From assembly GCA_947445215.1 (NCBI GenBank), contig CANFDA010000004.1, positions 1 through 42,536 of the forward strand: a stretch of DNA of 42,536 nucleotides, written 5' to 3'. Below are positions 8,689 to 18,548 of this stretch, piece by piece; the stretch's first letter is position 1, and each line of letters starts with the position of its first letter. The position numbers and the translations under genes were made by a program. Under the pieces are notes generated by a model that worked only from the letters and a program-made list of their open reading frames with translations, had not been told where the DNA came from and searched no databases. The stretch comes from Alphaproteobacteria bacterium. GTDB taxonomy: Bacteria; Pseudomonadota; Alphaproteobacteria; Micropepsales; Micropepsaceae.

Positions 8689-9639
8689 TTAATTACCGCG
8701 CCTGTAATCGGACAAGCGTGCGGCATCGAGGTCGCCGCGCGAGACGGCCGCGCGAACCGCGCAATCCGGCTCGGTGTCGTGCCCGCAATTGCGAAACCGA
8801 CATTGCAACGCCAGGGCTTCGATATCATCGAAGGCACCCTCGGGGGCTTCCGTGGAGTCCAGAGTTTCCAGACCCCTGAGACCAGGCGTGTCGATAATAG
8901 CGCCACCTTGCGGCCGCACGAACAAGTGACGGCTGGTTGTCGTGTGCCGCCCGCGGCCATCATGCTCGCGAATTTCCTGCGTTTCCTGTGCGTCGCGGCC
9001 AAGGAACTGGTTGGTCAAGGTCGATTTGCCGACGCCGGAAGAGCCAATGAGCGCGACGGTGCGATTTCCAGCGAAATACTGTTCTAGAACCTGAACGCTG
9101 TCCCGAACGCGAGCGCTGATCAGATGAACGGGTAAGTCTGGACCAAGCCCTGCGAACTCATCGCCCAATCCGGCAACATCCCCCAGATCCGATTTGTTCA
9201 CCAGCATGACGGGATCGGCGCCGCTCTGTTGCACCAGGGTGCAATAGCGCTTCATGCGCAGCAGATTGAAGTCGCCCCCCAGTGACGTCACGATAAAAAC
9301 GACATCGATATTCGCGGCCAGAAGCTGCGGCTCGGGCTTTCCGGATGCCTTGCGAATCAATGCGCTCGTCCGGGGCAATACCGCTTCAATCGTCGCTAGG
9401 CCATCGCCCTGGGAAAGGGCTGCCGCTACAAAGTCTCCAACGCCCGGCAAGTCCGAGCGCTGCGCTGCCGTGTTGCGCAATCGCCCGGTTGTGCCCGCGG
9501 ACCCTTCCGCGCCTTCCGTCGCGATCCTGTAGTGGCTTCGGTGCTCCGCAACAACGCGTGCGGGCACCAGACCCTCGCCGCCATGGGCTTCAAACTTCTC
9601 TTGCCATCGCGTGTTCCATCCTAAGGATTCGATGGGCAA
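8689..9639 (-). CDS. rsgA: Ribosome small-subunit maturation GTPase RsgA
   Basis: A circularly permuted GTPase that checks late 30S subunit assembly. G4 (NKSDL) precedes G1 (GSSGVGKST) and G3 (DTPGLRG), the order peculiar to this family, and the C-terminus has the zinc site C-x4-C-x-H-x5-C (CRFRNCGHDTEPDC). An N-terminal OB-like segment starts at LVPARVVAEHR. The frame stays open far upstream, but the preferred start is TTG at 9639, giving 316 residues: it has GGAGA seven bases upstream, the family-typical ESLGW follows at once, and it begins just after the upstream gene ends. Confidence 0.92.
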   Translation of the reverse strand: MPIESLGWNTRWQEKFEAHGGEGLVPARVVAEHRSHYRIATEGAEGSAGTTGRLRNTAAQRSDLPGVGDFVAAALSQGDGLATIEAVLPRTSALIRKASGKPEPQLLAANIDVVFIVTSLGGDFNLLRMKRYCTLVQQSGADPVMLVNKSDLGDVAGLGDEFAGLGPDLPVHLISARVRDSVQVLEQYFAGNRTVALIGSSGVGKSTLTNQFLGRDAQETQEIREHDGRGRHTTTSRHLFVRPQGGAIIDTPGLRGLETLDSTEAPEGAFDDIEALALQCRFRNCGHDTEPDCAVRAAVSRGDLDAARLSDYRRGN

Positions 9640-9674
9640 CGATCCGTCTCCAACATCTCGAATGTTATCCGGCG

Positions 9675-9869
9675 CTATTTGCGAGCGCGGGTCGCGGCCT
9701 TTTGGGCAATAACCAGAGCCTTCGCGTGCGCCTCGCTTGCCAGGGTATGCTTGCGCACCGCCGCATCGTGGGAAGCAGTGCCCATGGCGAGCTTCATTTC
9801 CTTGTGGGCTGCTGCGCGCTCTGCTGCGCATTTTTCAACCGCGATGTCTTCAGGACTCTTATCGGACAT
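9675..9869 (-). CDS. Small charged alanine-rich helical protein, unknown function
   Basis: A 64-residue protein starting MSDKSPEDIAVEKC, rich in Ala, Lys, Glu and His, with no signal or membrane segment and probably one or two long helices. AAGGA lies about seven bases before this ATG; an ATG two codons upstream is too close to that site. It ends 35 bases before the rsgA start on the same strand and is probably co-transcribed with it. I do not recognise the family. Confidence 0.6.
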   Translation of the reverse strand: MSDKSPEDIAVEKCAAERAAAHKEMKLAMGTASHDAAVRKHTLASEAHAKALVIAQKAATRARK

Positions 9870-10088
9870 TTCCATTTCCTTGCCAGTTGGACAGACGCCA
9901 TCGCTTTCACCGCGCGCCATCCTGCTTGTATCCGCTGCCACTGCTTTTGGCGAACCGGGAACAACGGGCGCGAGCGCATGGCCGAACGCCTGAGTGTCTA
10001 AGACAACGTCGCCACGCTGGACGCGGCGCGCACACTGCGCGCCTGGCGCAGCACCAAGCTGCACCAGAGCGCGACGGCGGCGGAGTAG

Positions 10089-11306
10089 CTAACGCGGTTT
10101 GCGCATCACGGTGACTCGGCCCACGCTGGTGTCGCCCGCATACAGATTGCCCTGCTTGTCGAAGACGAAATAGCTGGCCTCGGTGAACTGGCCCGGGCCG
10201 ATGCCCATGCCGTTTCCGATGGCGCCCACCACGTTGCCGGTGGCGCGATCCAGCTTCAGGAACTGGCCATCCTGGCCGCTGCCCATCCAGGGATTGCCTT
10301 CCGGATCGAAGTGAATGGCGCAGACCAGATTTCGGGTCAGGGTGGTGCGAAGGAACTTGCCGTCGCTGCTATAGACCACGATGCGATACTGCTCGCGGTC
10401 GCCGATCCAGACATCGCCGGTGAGCGGATCCACCGCCAAACCATGGGCGTCATTGAACTTGCCCTGCCCGACTTCATTGCCGAACCATTGGCGAACGAAG
10501 CGGCCATCGCTGGTGACCTGCAGGATGCGCGCCGCGCCGATATTGTTTTCGGGATCGCTGCTGCCCGCATCGTTGGGACTCTCATTGGCGTGGCCCATGG
10601 CGATATAGGCGTCGCCATTCTTGCCGAACGCCACCATCACCGGCTGCCACAACAGGCGCTGGTTCTTCGATTCATCCCAGTCGCCGCGCTTGCCGTTAGT
10701 GCCCAGCGTCAACAGCAGCTTGCCGTCGGGCGAAATCTTCTGGACCGTCGACATTCCGGCATCGGTGATCCAGACATTGTCCTGCGCATCCACCGCCAGG
10801 CCATGCGCCTTGGAGCGGTGCGTGATGACGTCATCGCCCGCCGACACAACCAGCTTCTTGTTGGCGTCGAACTTCATCAGTTGGGCTTCACCGGGCGCGC
10901 GGCGCTGGAAGGCCCAGAGATTGCCGCGTGAATCCAGGCCCACCGACGGCAGGCCGCCATAACCGCGCGGCAGATTGTAGGAATAGTCCGGGGTCCAGCC
11001 CGGCATCGGATTCCAGAACACCCGCATCATCTGGTTGCGCGGGAACCCGCCGCGCCGCCCGCACATGATGGAGCCCTGACAGCCCGGCACGGTGTCGGTG
11101 GCGCGGATGGGGCTGGGGCCAGCGGGGCGCGAATCCGTCACGGTGCCGTCGGCCGCCACCAGCGTGTGGCCGGTGGGATCGGGAAAGCTGGGCTTGTAGG
11201 ACCAGGCTGGCGAGCCATTGGCGGCGGGGCCGGACAGCGGCGGCATGGTCTGCGCCAGCACCGGCGTCACAGCCAAGGCCAGGCCCATCAGGATCAGCTT
11301 CTTCAT
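10089..11306 (-). CDS. Secreted NHL-repeat beta-propeller protein
   Basis: A 405-residue exported protein. The signal peptide (MKKLILMGLALAVTPVLAQ) follows an AGGGAGAA ribosome-binding site. After a proline/cysteine-containing N-terminal region, repeated NHL-type blades are seen: GLPSVGLDSRGNLWAF, HGLAVDAQDNVWITD, HGLAVDPLTGDVWIGD and a last blade with DKQGNLYAGD. This is the architecture of the peptidyl-alpha-hydroxyglycine lyase-like/NHL group common in soil bacteria; the fold supports binding or a lyase activity, but no substrate can be named. It is monocistronic, downstream of prfC on the same strand. Confidence 0.82.
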   Translation of the reverse strand: MKKLILMGLALAVTPVLAQTMPPLSGPAANGSPAWSYKPSFPDPTGHTLVAADGTVTDSRPAGPSPIRATDTVPGCQGSIMCGRRGGFPRNQMMRVFWNPMPGWTPDYSYNLPRGYGGLPSVGLDSRGNLWAFQRRAPGEAQLMKFDANKKLVVSAGDDVITHRSKAHGLAVDAQDNVWITDAGMSTVQKISPDGKLLLTLGTNGKRGDWDESKNQRLLWQPVMVAFGKNGDAYIAMGHANESPNDAGSSDPENNIGAARILQVTSDGRFVRQWFGNEVGQGKFNDAHGLAVDPLTGDVWIGDREQYRIVVYSSDGKFLRTTLTRNLVCAIHFDPEGNPWMGSGQDGQFLKLDRATGNVVGAIGNGMGIGPGQFTEASYFVFDKQGNLYAGDTSVGRVTVMRKPR

Positions 11307-11391
11307 CGGTTCTCCCTGTTATCGTTGGGGGCAGCCTAGTCGCTTCGGCAAAAGCGCGGAAGATGCGGCAAGCAATACCGCAGTGCGATAT

Positions 11392-12936
<1,545 letters not shown>

Positions 12937-12962
12937 GCGCGGGGGTTAGCAGGGGCAAGCGG

Positions 12963-14111
12963 TCAGTGCAACAAAACAGCGGCCAGATGGGCCGCCAGGG
13001 CACAGAAAGCCACCACCGCCCAGGCGGGGATGCGCAGGAACAGCAGGAACCCGAGGCCCGCCAGCACGATGGCGATGTCGGCGGGCGCGCCGACCGCGCC
13101 GGTGATGACGGGATCGTAAAGCGCCGCCGCCAGCAGCCCGACCACCGCCGCGTTCACCCCCAGCAGTGCAGCCCGCAGGCCGCGCCGGTGCGACACCGCC
13201 TGCCAGAGCGGCCAGCCCCCCGCCACCAGCAGCAGCGACGGCAGATAGATGGCGAAGAGACAGAGCAGCGCGCCCGGCCAGCCCGCGATCTTCATGCCAA
13301 GGAACGCGGCAAAGGAAAAAAGCGGCCCCGGCATCGCCTGCGCCGCGCCATATCCGGCCAGGAAATCGCTTTCGCCGATCCAGCCCGGCGTCACCAGCGC
13401 TTCCTTCAAGAGCGGCAGCACGACATGGCCGCCGCCGAACACCAGCGCCCCGGTGCGATAGAAGATGTCGAACAGTGCCAGGTCGCGATGGACAAAGGCG
13501 AGCAGCGGCAAGAGCAGCAGCAGCGCGAAAAACCCCGCCAGCAGCCACGGTGCGTGACGCGGCGCTCTCGCCGCGCTGGCTGCAACGCCATCGGGCTTCA
13601 GCAACAGCGCACCCGCCACGCCGCCCAGCACGATCACGCCGACCTGGCCCGTCACACCCGGCAGCAGCAATGCCAGCGCGGCGGCGATAACCGCCAGCAC
13701 CCGCCGCGTCCCATCGGGCGTCAGCGATTTCGCCATCAGCCACAGCGCCTGCGCCACGATGGCGGCCGCCGCCAGCTTCAGCCCATGCACCCAGGGTGCG
13801 CTGGCCGCATCGCCGATGCCATCCAGAAACAGTGCGAACAACGCCATCAGCAGCGCCGACGGCAGCGTGAAAGCCATGAAAGCGGCGATCAGACCGCCCG
13901 CGCCCGCGCGCATCCGGCCCAGAGCCATCGCCACCTGGCTGGACGCAGGCCCCGGCAGGAACTGGCAGAAGGCCAGGATGGCGGCATAGGATTGTTCGTC
14001 CAGCCAGCGGCGGCGTTCGACGAATTCGCTGCGGAAGTACGCCAGATGCGCCACCGGCCCGCCGAAACTGGTCAGGCCCAGCCGCAGGAAGATCGCGAAG
14101 ACCTCACGCAT
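12963..14111 (-). CDS. chrA: Chromate transporter ChrA (long, two CHR domains)
   Basis: A 382-residue membrane protein of the CHR superfamily. Each half carries the diagnostic glycine motif: RLGLTSFGGPVAHLAYFR in the N-terminal domain, and ALVFGGGHVVLPLL with a downstream PGPLFSFAAFLG in the C-terminal domain. Long ChrA proteins export chromate; homologues outside resistance operons may handle other oxyanions. The start at MREVFAIF (14111) overlaps the upstream gene by eight bases and is preferred to 14192, whose extra residues are an out-of-frame reading of that gene. Confidence 0.92.
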   Translation of the reverse strand: MREVFAIFLRLGLTSFGGPVAHLAYFRSEFVERRRWLDEQSYAAILAFCQFLPGPASSQVAMALGRMRAGAGGLIAAFMAFTLPSALLMALFALFLDGIGDAASAPWVHGLKLAAAAIVAQALWLMAKSLTPDGTRRVLAVIAAALALLLPGVTGQVGVIVLGGVAGALLLKPDGVAASAARAPRHAPWLLAGFFALLLLLPLLAFVHRDLALFDIFYRTGALVFGGGHVVLPLLKEALVTPGWIGESDFLAGYGAAQAMPGPLFSFAAFLGMKIAGWPGALLCLFAIYLPSLLLVAGGWPLWQAVSHRRGLRAALLGVNAAVVGLLAAALYDPVITGAVGAPADIAIVLAGLGFLLFLRIPAWAVVAFCALAAHLAAVLLH

Positions 14112-14637
14112 TTTTTGCGGCGTCCATGACCCGCCGCGCCCGCAGATACATCTCGGCGCTGCGCAGCGTGAACAGGGCGGCGGTGAAGACAATCAGCGCA
14201 TCGGTGATCAGCAATACGTCCAGATGCCAGGCCTCGCCTTCCAGCCGCACGCCGGTGTTGATGCCGCTGCGCCCCAGGATCAGCGCCAGCATCACCAGCA
14301 CCGCCGCCTGCCCGCCCTGCACCATCAGCGTGCCATCCTCAGGGTGGACTTCGATCTTCATGGTGCGGGCGAAATACCAGCCCGCCACCGCGCCGATGGC
14401 ACCTGCCAAAGGCAGGATCACCCATTCACCCGGCGTGAAATGCCGCGAAACGCCGGGCACCTCCGCCCACAGCACCAGCGTCGCCACCAGCACCAGCACC
14501 ACCGGGCGTATCCACAGCCGCTTCAACTTGAGCGGTTGCGGCCGCGACAGCTTGCGCATGCGAAAATAGAGGATCGGCAGCAGCAGCAGCAGCGGCAGGA
14601 ACGGCAGAAAGGGCGCAAGCGGATGGCCGGGCGGCAT
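14104..14637 (-). CDS. Membrane protein, CcdC/DUF1453-like
   Basis: A 177-residue protein with four or five predicted membrane segments: residues ~6-20, a pair around VVLVLVATLVLWAEV and GAIGAVAGWYF, and two near the C-terminus, AAVLVMLALILG and LLITDALIVFTAALF. It ends with the positively charged YLRARRVMDA. Layout resembles the CcdC/DUF1453 family. Its start shares one base with the upstream stop (TGATG), and its end overlaps chrA by eight bases, so the three genes form an operon. Its role is unknown. Confidence 0.65.
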   Translation of the reverse strand: MPPGHPLAPFLPFLPLLLLLPILYFRMRKLSRPQPLKLKRLWIRPVVLVLVATLVLWAEVPGVSRHFTPGEWVILPLAGAIGAVAGWYFARTMKIEVHPEDGTLMVQGGQAAVLVMLALILGRSGINTGVRLEGEAWHLDVLLITDALIVFTAALFTLRSAEMYLRARRVMDAAKNA

Positions 14638-14975
14638 CAGACAATGTCCTCGTCTACAAAAGCGCGGCCCTGGCGGTCTTCGATCTCCACGATCCACAGA
14701 TCGGGATCGAATTTCACCTGTTTGTCACACCAGGCATGCGCTGTATCTTCCGCGCTCCAGTCGCCCAGCGGCCGCGCCCAGGCCAGCTTGCCGTCACCCA
14801 TGCGCACCTGATTGAGCACCAGCGCGGTCTTGTCCAGACGCGACAGACGCAGGATCACAGCGCCCGCATCTTCCGCGCCCTTGCGGACGATGAAGGCCGA
14901 CGCGCCCGCGACTTCGGCGCGGCGGATGAGCGCGCGCACGAAGATCGCGGCCTTGAGACGCGGTGTCGATTCCAT
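14637..14975 (-). CDS. DUF1491 family protein
   Basis: A 112-residue soluble protein matching the DUF1491 family common in alphaproteobacteria: RLKAAIFVRALIRRAEVAGASAF at the N-terminus, then AGAVILRLSRLD and the C-terminal DLWIVEIEDRQGRAFVDE. It is the first gene of the DUF1491 / CcdC-like / chrA operon, coupled to the second by a TGATG junction. No catalytic motif is evident and no function is known. Confidence 0.85.
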   Translation of the reverse strand: MESTPRLKAAIFVRALIRRAEVAGASAFIVRKGAEDAGAVILRLSRLDKTALVLNQVRMGDGKLAWARPLGDWSAEDTAHAWCDKQVKFDPDLWIVEIEDRQGRAFVDEDIV

Positions 14976-15017
14976 AGAAAGCTTTTAGACTAATTATTCT
15001 GTGAATGCTGCCGTGGC

Positions 15018-15092
15018 CGCTCGCTCAAGCTCGCAGCACTCGTCGCTCAAATCGGTCCACTGGACCAATTTGCCCGGCTTAGGCGTGCCTCG
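15018..15092 (+). repeat. Dispersed palindromic repeat, copy 2
   Basis: A near-perfect 25-base palindrome (15048-15072, one mismatched pair, centre C15060) lies inside a 64-base match to the reverse complement of 1188-1261. The flanks GCCGCTCGCTCAAG and GCCCGGCTT are also shared. The 14976-15235 gap holds this repeat and, after it, an AT-richer stretch with an open frame but no start codon. Confidence 0.75.
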
Positions 15093-15235
15093 TCCGATTA
15101 CCAAGCCTCACTTGAAGACATTAATGGGTATCGAGTTACTGTTAGCGTCCTATCCGAAAAGATGAGAGTATCTGCGAAGATCGTGGAAGCACATCTAGTA
15201 GAGAACTGCGTGATGTCACCACAAGAGCCCGCGGG

Positions 15236-15481
15236 CTAATCCATATCCATTGCTTGTTTATAAATATCAAGCAAAGCTTCCTGCTCCTGATACTCCGCCT
15301 TATCCATCTTTCTGAGCCGAATAATTTGGCGCATGATCTTGGTGTCGAAGCCGGTGCCCTTGGCTTCCGAGAACACCTCGCGGATGTCGGCGCTGAGCGC
15401 GGTGCGCTCCTCCTCCAGCCGCTCGATGCGGTCTATGAAGGATTTCAGCTGTTCCTTGGCGAAAGCAGTCTTGTTGGCCAT
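15236..15481 (-). CDS. gapR: GapR family nucleoid-associated protein (DUF2312)
   Basis: An 81-residue DNA-binding protein. It matches GapR, an essential alphaproteobacterial protein that clamps overtwisted DNA and stimulates topoisomerases ahead of forks and RNA polymerase. Diagnostic stretches are LKSFIDRIERLEEERTALS, IREVFSEAKGTGFDTK and the C-terminal RKMDKAEYQEQEALLDIY; the protein is almost entirely coiled-coil helix with basic faces. It lies downstream of the DUF1244 and amidohydrolase genes on the same strand, a conserved alphaproteobacterial neighbourhood. Confidence 0.94.
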   Translation of the reverse strand: MANKTAFAKEQLKSFIDRIERLEEERTALSADIREVFSEAKGTGFDTKIMRQIIRLRKMDKAEYQEQEALLDIYKQAMDMD

Positions 15482-15555
15482 GCGGTGCTCGACAGATTTT
15501 GGAAGGGCCGGACCCTACCCCGCCGCCGTCACCGGCGGCAACGCGAAAGATTGGC

Positions 15556-15847
15556 CTAGCTGTGGGCCTTTTTCTGGCTGGCGGCAAAGGCGGCAAGTTG
15601 TTCCGGCGTCCCGTATTTCTGGTGCTGCGCCTTCCATTCGGACTGGGGCATGCCATAGACGCGGGCGCGGCCTTCATCCTTGCTCAGGGCAACACCATGT
15701 TCGGCGGCGGCCTCGGCATACCAGTCGCCCAGGGAGTTGCGGCAGAAACCGCCCGCGATCATCAGGTCGATATTCTGGACGTCCTTGCGCGCGCAGGTGC
15801 GCCACCAAACGCCGGAACGCGACAGCTTCCAACGCTTCGTCGCTCAT
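15556..15847 (-). pseudogene. DUF1244 family gene with a frameshift
   Basis: The ATG at 15847 overlaps the upstream stop (ATGA) and encodes MSDEALEAVAFRRLVAHLRAQ, the normal DUF1244 N-terminus. After that the frame runs off; the family signature DVQNIDLM, GGFCRN, SKDEGRARVYGMP and EWKAQHQ is found only in the next frame, down to the stop at 15556-15558. The shift lies near 15783-15787 (CAAGGACGTC on the coding strand) and needs one base removed or two added. The usual CRNC motif also reads CRNS. The part from ATG 15762 could still be translated as a 68-residue fragment. A sequencing error is possible. Confidence 0.8.
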
Positions 15848-16578
15848 CGTATGCGCTCCATGTCGCCCAGCGCTGCCGCCAGGGTGTGATAAATCCGGCT
15901 GGCGAAATTCGTCGCCATCTCTTCGGTGGCGATCAGGTCTTGACGGATTTCGACCAGCACATGTGGCAGGCTGCGCTTGGTGCCATGGCGGTTGAGGCAG
16001 TCATTCTCCAGCGCGCCCGAATAAGGTTCGTTGTCGCCATAGAGAAAAGCGTGCTGCGACAGCCGCGCCATCAGCGGCTTTGCCAGCCGCTTGTCAGTGT
16101 CCCACAGCACGCCGACTTCCCAGGGACGCGCCTGGCCCTTCCAGCTGGGCGTGAAGCTATGGATGGAGATGAGCACGGCTTTCGGGCTGATGCGGTCCAG
16201 CTCCGCCGTGATCGCGGCATGATAGGGGTCGTAATAGTCGCGGATGCGGCGCGCCACCTCGGCAGCATCGGCGTCGCGGTTGCCGGGGATGATGCTGCCG
16301 TCCGACAGCTTCATCACCAGGGTGGGATCGTCCGGCCCCCGGTTGAGGTCGATCAGCAGGCGCGACCAGCGGCCCAACAGGGCGCTCGCGCCAAAGTGGC
16401 GGCTAAGCGCGCGCGTCACCTGCGCCGCCCCGATGTCATAGGCGATATGGGTCTGGAACAGGGCCGGATCGAGGCCCAAAAGGCCAAAGCTCTCCGGAAG
16501 CGCCGCCGCGGCATGGTCGCAGAGCAGAAGCAGGGTGGATTTGGGGTCGCGGGCTGCGACCTGCTCAAAAGCCGTCAT
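15844..16578 (-). CDS. N-formylglutamate amidohydrolase family protein
   Basis: A 244-residue cytoplasmic hydrolase of the FGase family. Visible family landmarks are LLLLCDHAAAALPESF at the N-terminus (metal-binding CDH, with H22 a likely ligand), DIGAAQVTRALSRHF, RLLIDLNRGPDDPTL, the IHSFTP motif and a late LVEIRQDLI segment with the conserved glutamate. FGases free glutamate from N-formylglutamate in histidine breakdown, but this copy is not beside hut genes, so the substrate may differ. It is first in the minus-strand block with DUF1244 and gapR. Confidence 0.88.
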   Translation of the reverse strand: MTAFEQVAARDPKSTLLLLCDHAAAALPESFGLLGLDPALFQTHIAYDIGAAQVTRALSRHFGASALLGRWSRLLIDLNRGPDDPTLVMKLSDGSIIPGNRDADAAEVARRIRDYYDPYHAAITAELDRISPKAVLISIHSFTPSWKGQARPWEVGVLWDTDKRLAKPLMARLSQHAFLYGDNEPYSGALENDCLNRHGTKRSLPHVLVEIRQDLIATEEMATNFASRIYHTLAAALGDMERIR

Positions 16579-16657
16579 GGGAGAGGGTTATAAGAGCACC
16601 GCCAGGCCATCGAAAGCGGATTTTCGTGTTCTGCAAACCTTTAAATATTGACCTTGG

Positions 16658-16685
16658 TACCGGTTCGCGTCACACCAAACCGGTA
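16658..16685. promoter_or_regulatory. Inverted repeat abutting the DUF1036 start codon
   Basis: Perfect 8-bp arms TACCGGTT (16658-16665) and AACCGGTA (16678-16685) are separated by 12 bases; the last base is the A of the DUF1036 ATG. It lies in the divergent gap between the amidohydrolase and DUF1036 genes and could be an operator or a hairpin masking the start. Confidence 0.4.
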
Positions 16686-17086
16686 TGCGAAATGCCCTGT
16701 TCCTTGCTGCCGCACTGCTGCTGGCGCCCGGCTTCTTCAGCTCCGCCATGGCCGCGTTCAACCTCTGCAACAAGACCAAGGCAGACGTGCGGGTGGCGCT
16801 GGGGCGTTTCGACGGCAAGGCCTGGACGTCGGAGGGCTGGTGGAATGTGCGGCCTGCCCAATGCGCCACACCTCTCAACGGACCGCTGCAGGCGCGGTTC
16901 TATTATTTCTACGCCACTGATGGCGCCGGCACCTGGGAGGGCAAGACCAATTTCTGCGTTGCCCCGGCCAAGCGCTTCAACGCCGAAACCCGCGCCGATT
17001 GCGCCAGGCGCGGTTTCGACCGCCGCGGCTTTCTCGAAGTCGATACCGGCCGCAACGCCGACTGGACGCAAACTCTTTCGAACTGA
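16685..17086 (+). CDS. Secreted DUF1036 protein
   Basis: A 133-residue exported protein. A signal peptide (MRNALFLAAALLLAPGFFSSAMA) precedes the DUF1036 domain: FNLCNKTKADVRVALGRFDG, a glycine/tryptophan-rich SEGWWNVRPAQC and a C-terminal cysteine-bearing part (NFCVAP, DCARRGFDRRGFLEVDTG). Four cysteines may form two disulphides. It lies 30 bases before pyruvate kinase, a pairing conserved in alphaproteobacteria though the function is unknown. Confidence 0.87.
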   Translation: MRNALFLAAALLLAPGFFSSAMAAFNLCNKTKADVRVALGRFDGKAWTSEGWWNVRPAQCATPLNGPLQARFYYFYATDGAGTWEGKTNFCVAPAKRFNAETRADCARRGFDRRGFLEVDTGRNADWTQTLSN

Positions 17087-17116
17087 TTGACCAACTAGAA
17101 AAATACGGGAACCAAC

Positions 17117-18541
17117 ATGAGACGCCGCCGCAAGACCAAGATCCTCGCCACCCTGGGCCCGGCCTCCAACACGCCGGAGATGATGCGTACCCTGGTCGAT
17201 GCGGGGGTGGACATTTTCCGCATCAATATGAGCCACACCAATCACGACATGCTGAAGCAGATGCATGGCGCGATCCGCAAGCTGTCGGAGGGGATGGGCC
17301 GCCATATCGGCATTCTCTGCGACCTGCAGGGGCCGAAGATCCGGCTGGGCACCATTCCCGGCGGCAAGCGCATGCTAGTGCAGGACGAGAAGGTGCGGCT
17401 GGTGCTGGGCGAGACCGCCAAGAACCCGGACGAAATTCCGATCCCACATCCGGAAATCTTCCAGGCGATTAAACAAAAGCATACGCTTTTGATCGATGAC
17501 GGCAAGGTGCGCCTGCGCCTGCTGCGCCGGGGCGACGACTTCGCCGAGGCCACCGTGGAAGTGCCGGGCGAGATCAAGGACCGCAAGGGCGTCAACATGC
17601 CCGACACGCTGCTGCCCATGTCGGCGATGACGACCAAGGACCGCGCCGATCTCGACGCCGCGCTGGTGCTGGGTGTTGACTGGATCGCGCTGTCCTTCGT
17701 GCAGCGCCCCGAAGACCTGATCGAGCTGAAGGAAATCGTGAAGGGCCGGGCCGGATGCCTGGCCAAGATCGAGAAGCCCAAGGCCATCGAAAGCCTGGAT
17801 GCCATCGTCAAGGAATCCGACGCCCTGATGGTGGCGCGCGGCGATCTGGGCGTGGAAATGCCGCTGGAAGCGGTGCCGGGCCTGCAGAAGCAGATCGTGC
17901 GCGCCGCACGCAAGGCCGGCAAGCCTGTGGTGGTGGCGACCCAGATGCTGGAATCGATGATCAACGCGCCCGTTCCCACCCGCGCCGAAGTTTCGGACGT
18001 GGCGCAAGCCGTGTTCGAAGGCGCCGACGCAGTGATGCTGTCAGCAGAATCGGCCAGCGGCCAGTATCCCGAAGACGCCGTGGCGATGATGGACCGCATC
18101 GCCAGCAACGTGGAATGCGATCCGCTCTATCGCCAGATCATCGAAGCCCAGCGGCACGAAACCGGCAATACGGTGCCCGATTCCATCATGGCGGCGGTGC
18201 ATGTCGTCACCGAAACCATCGAAGCCCGCGCCATCCTGTGCTGGACCTCCACGGGCGTCACCGCCCTGCGCGCCGCGCGCGAGCGGCCGCGCGCGCCGAT
18301 CATCGTCGCCACACCGTCGTTGCAGACCGCGCGCCGCATGGCGCTTGTGTGGGGCGCTCACGCCACCGTGGTGCCGGACATCAACAACGTCGACGAAATG
18401 GTGGACCAGGCCTGCGCTATCGCCATGCAGGAAGGCTTTGCCGATATTGGCGAGCATATCGTCATCACCGCCGGCATTCCGTTCGGCAAGTCGGGCGGCA
18501 CGAATTTGCTGCGTGTGGCGTCGGTCACGGCGAAGAAGTAG
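17117..18541 (+). CDS. pyk: Pyruvate kinase
   Basis: A 474-residue glycolytic enzyme that makes ATP and pyruvate from phosphoenolpyruvate. Landmarks: KTKILATLGPASNTPEMM and DIFRINMSHTN at the N-terminus, LCDLQGPKIRLG, the active-site signature around CLAKIEKPKAIESLDAI, MVARGDLGVE, VATQMLESM and DAVMLSAESASGQYP, then the C-terminal regulatory domain ending GIPFGKSGGTNLLRV. Length is normal. The ATG follows a purine-rich leader 30 bases after DUF1036 and the two are probably one transcript. A region of competing hairpins follows the stop. Confidence 0.97.
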   Translation: MRRRRKTKILATLGPASNTPEMMRTLVDAGVDIFRINMSHTNHDMLKQMHGAIRKLSEGMGRHIGILCDLQGPKIRLGTIPGGKRMLVQDEKVRLVLGETAKNPDEIPIPHPEIFQAIKQKHTLLIDDGKVRLRLLRRGDDFAEATVEVPGEIKDRKGVNMPDTLLPMSAMTTKDRADLDAALVLGVDWIALSFVQRPEDLIELKEIVKGRAGCLAKIEKPKAIESLDAIVKESDALMVARGDLGVEMPLEAVPGLQKQIVRAARKAGKPVVVATQMLESMINAPVPTRAEVSDVAQAVFEGADAVMLSAESASGQYPEDAVAMMDRIASNVECDPLYRQIIEAQRHETGNTVPDSIMAAVHVVTETIEARAILCWTSTGVTALRAARERPRAPIIVATPSLQTARRMALVWGAHATVVPDINNVDEMVDQACAIAMQEGFADIGEHIVITAGIPFGKSGGTNLLRVASVTAKK

Positions 18542-18548
18542 ATCAGAA

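Noticed and set aside
9876-10088. Possible plus-strand gene tail reading TLDAARTLRAWRSTKLHQ before TAG at 10086
   Set aside because: Only about 24 codons after an in-frame stop, no start, no family; treated as non-coding gap between the small gene and the NHL gene.
15522-15539. Seven-base hairpin GCCGCCG-TCAC-CGGCGGC between DUF1244 and gapR as terminator
   Set aside because: Lacks a T-tract in either direction and lies between genes that probably share a transcript; such short GC stems are common at this base composition.
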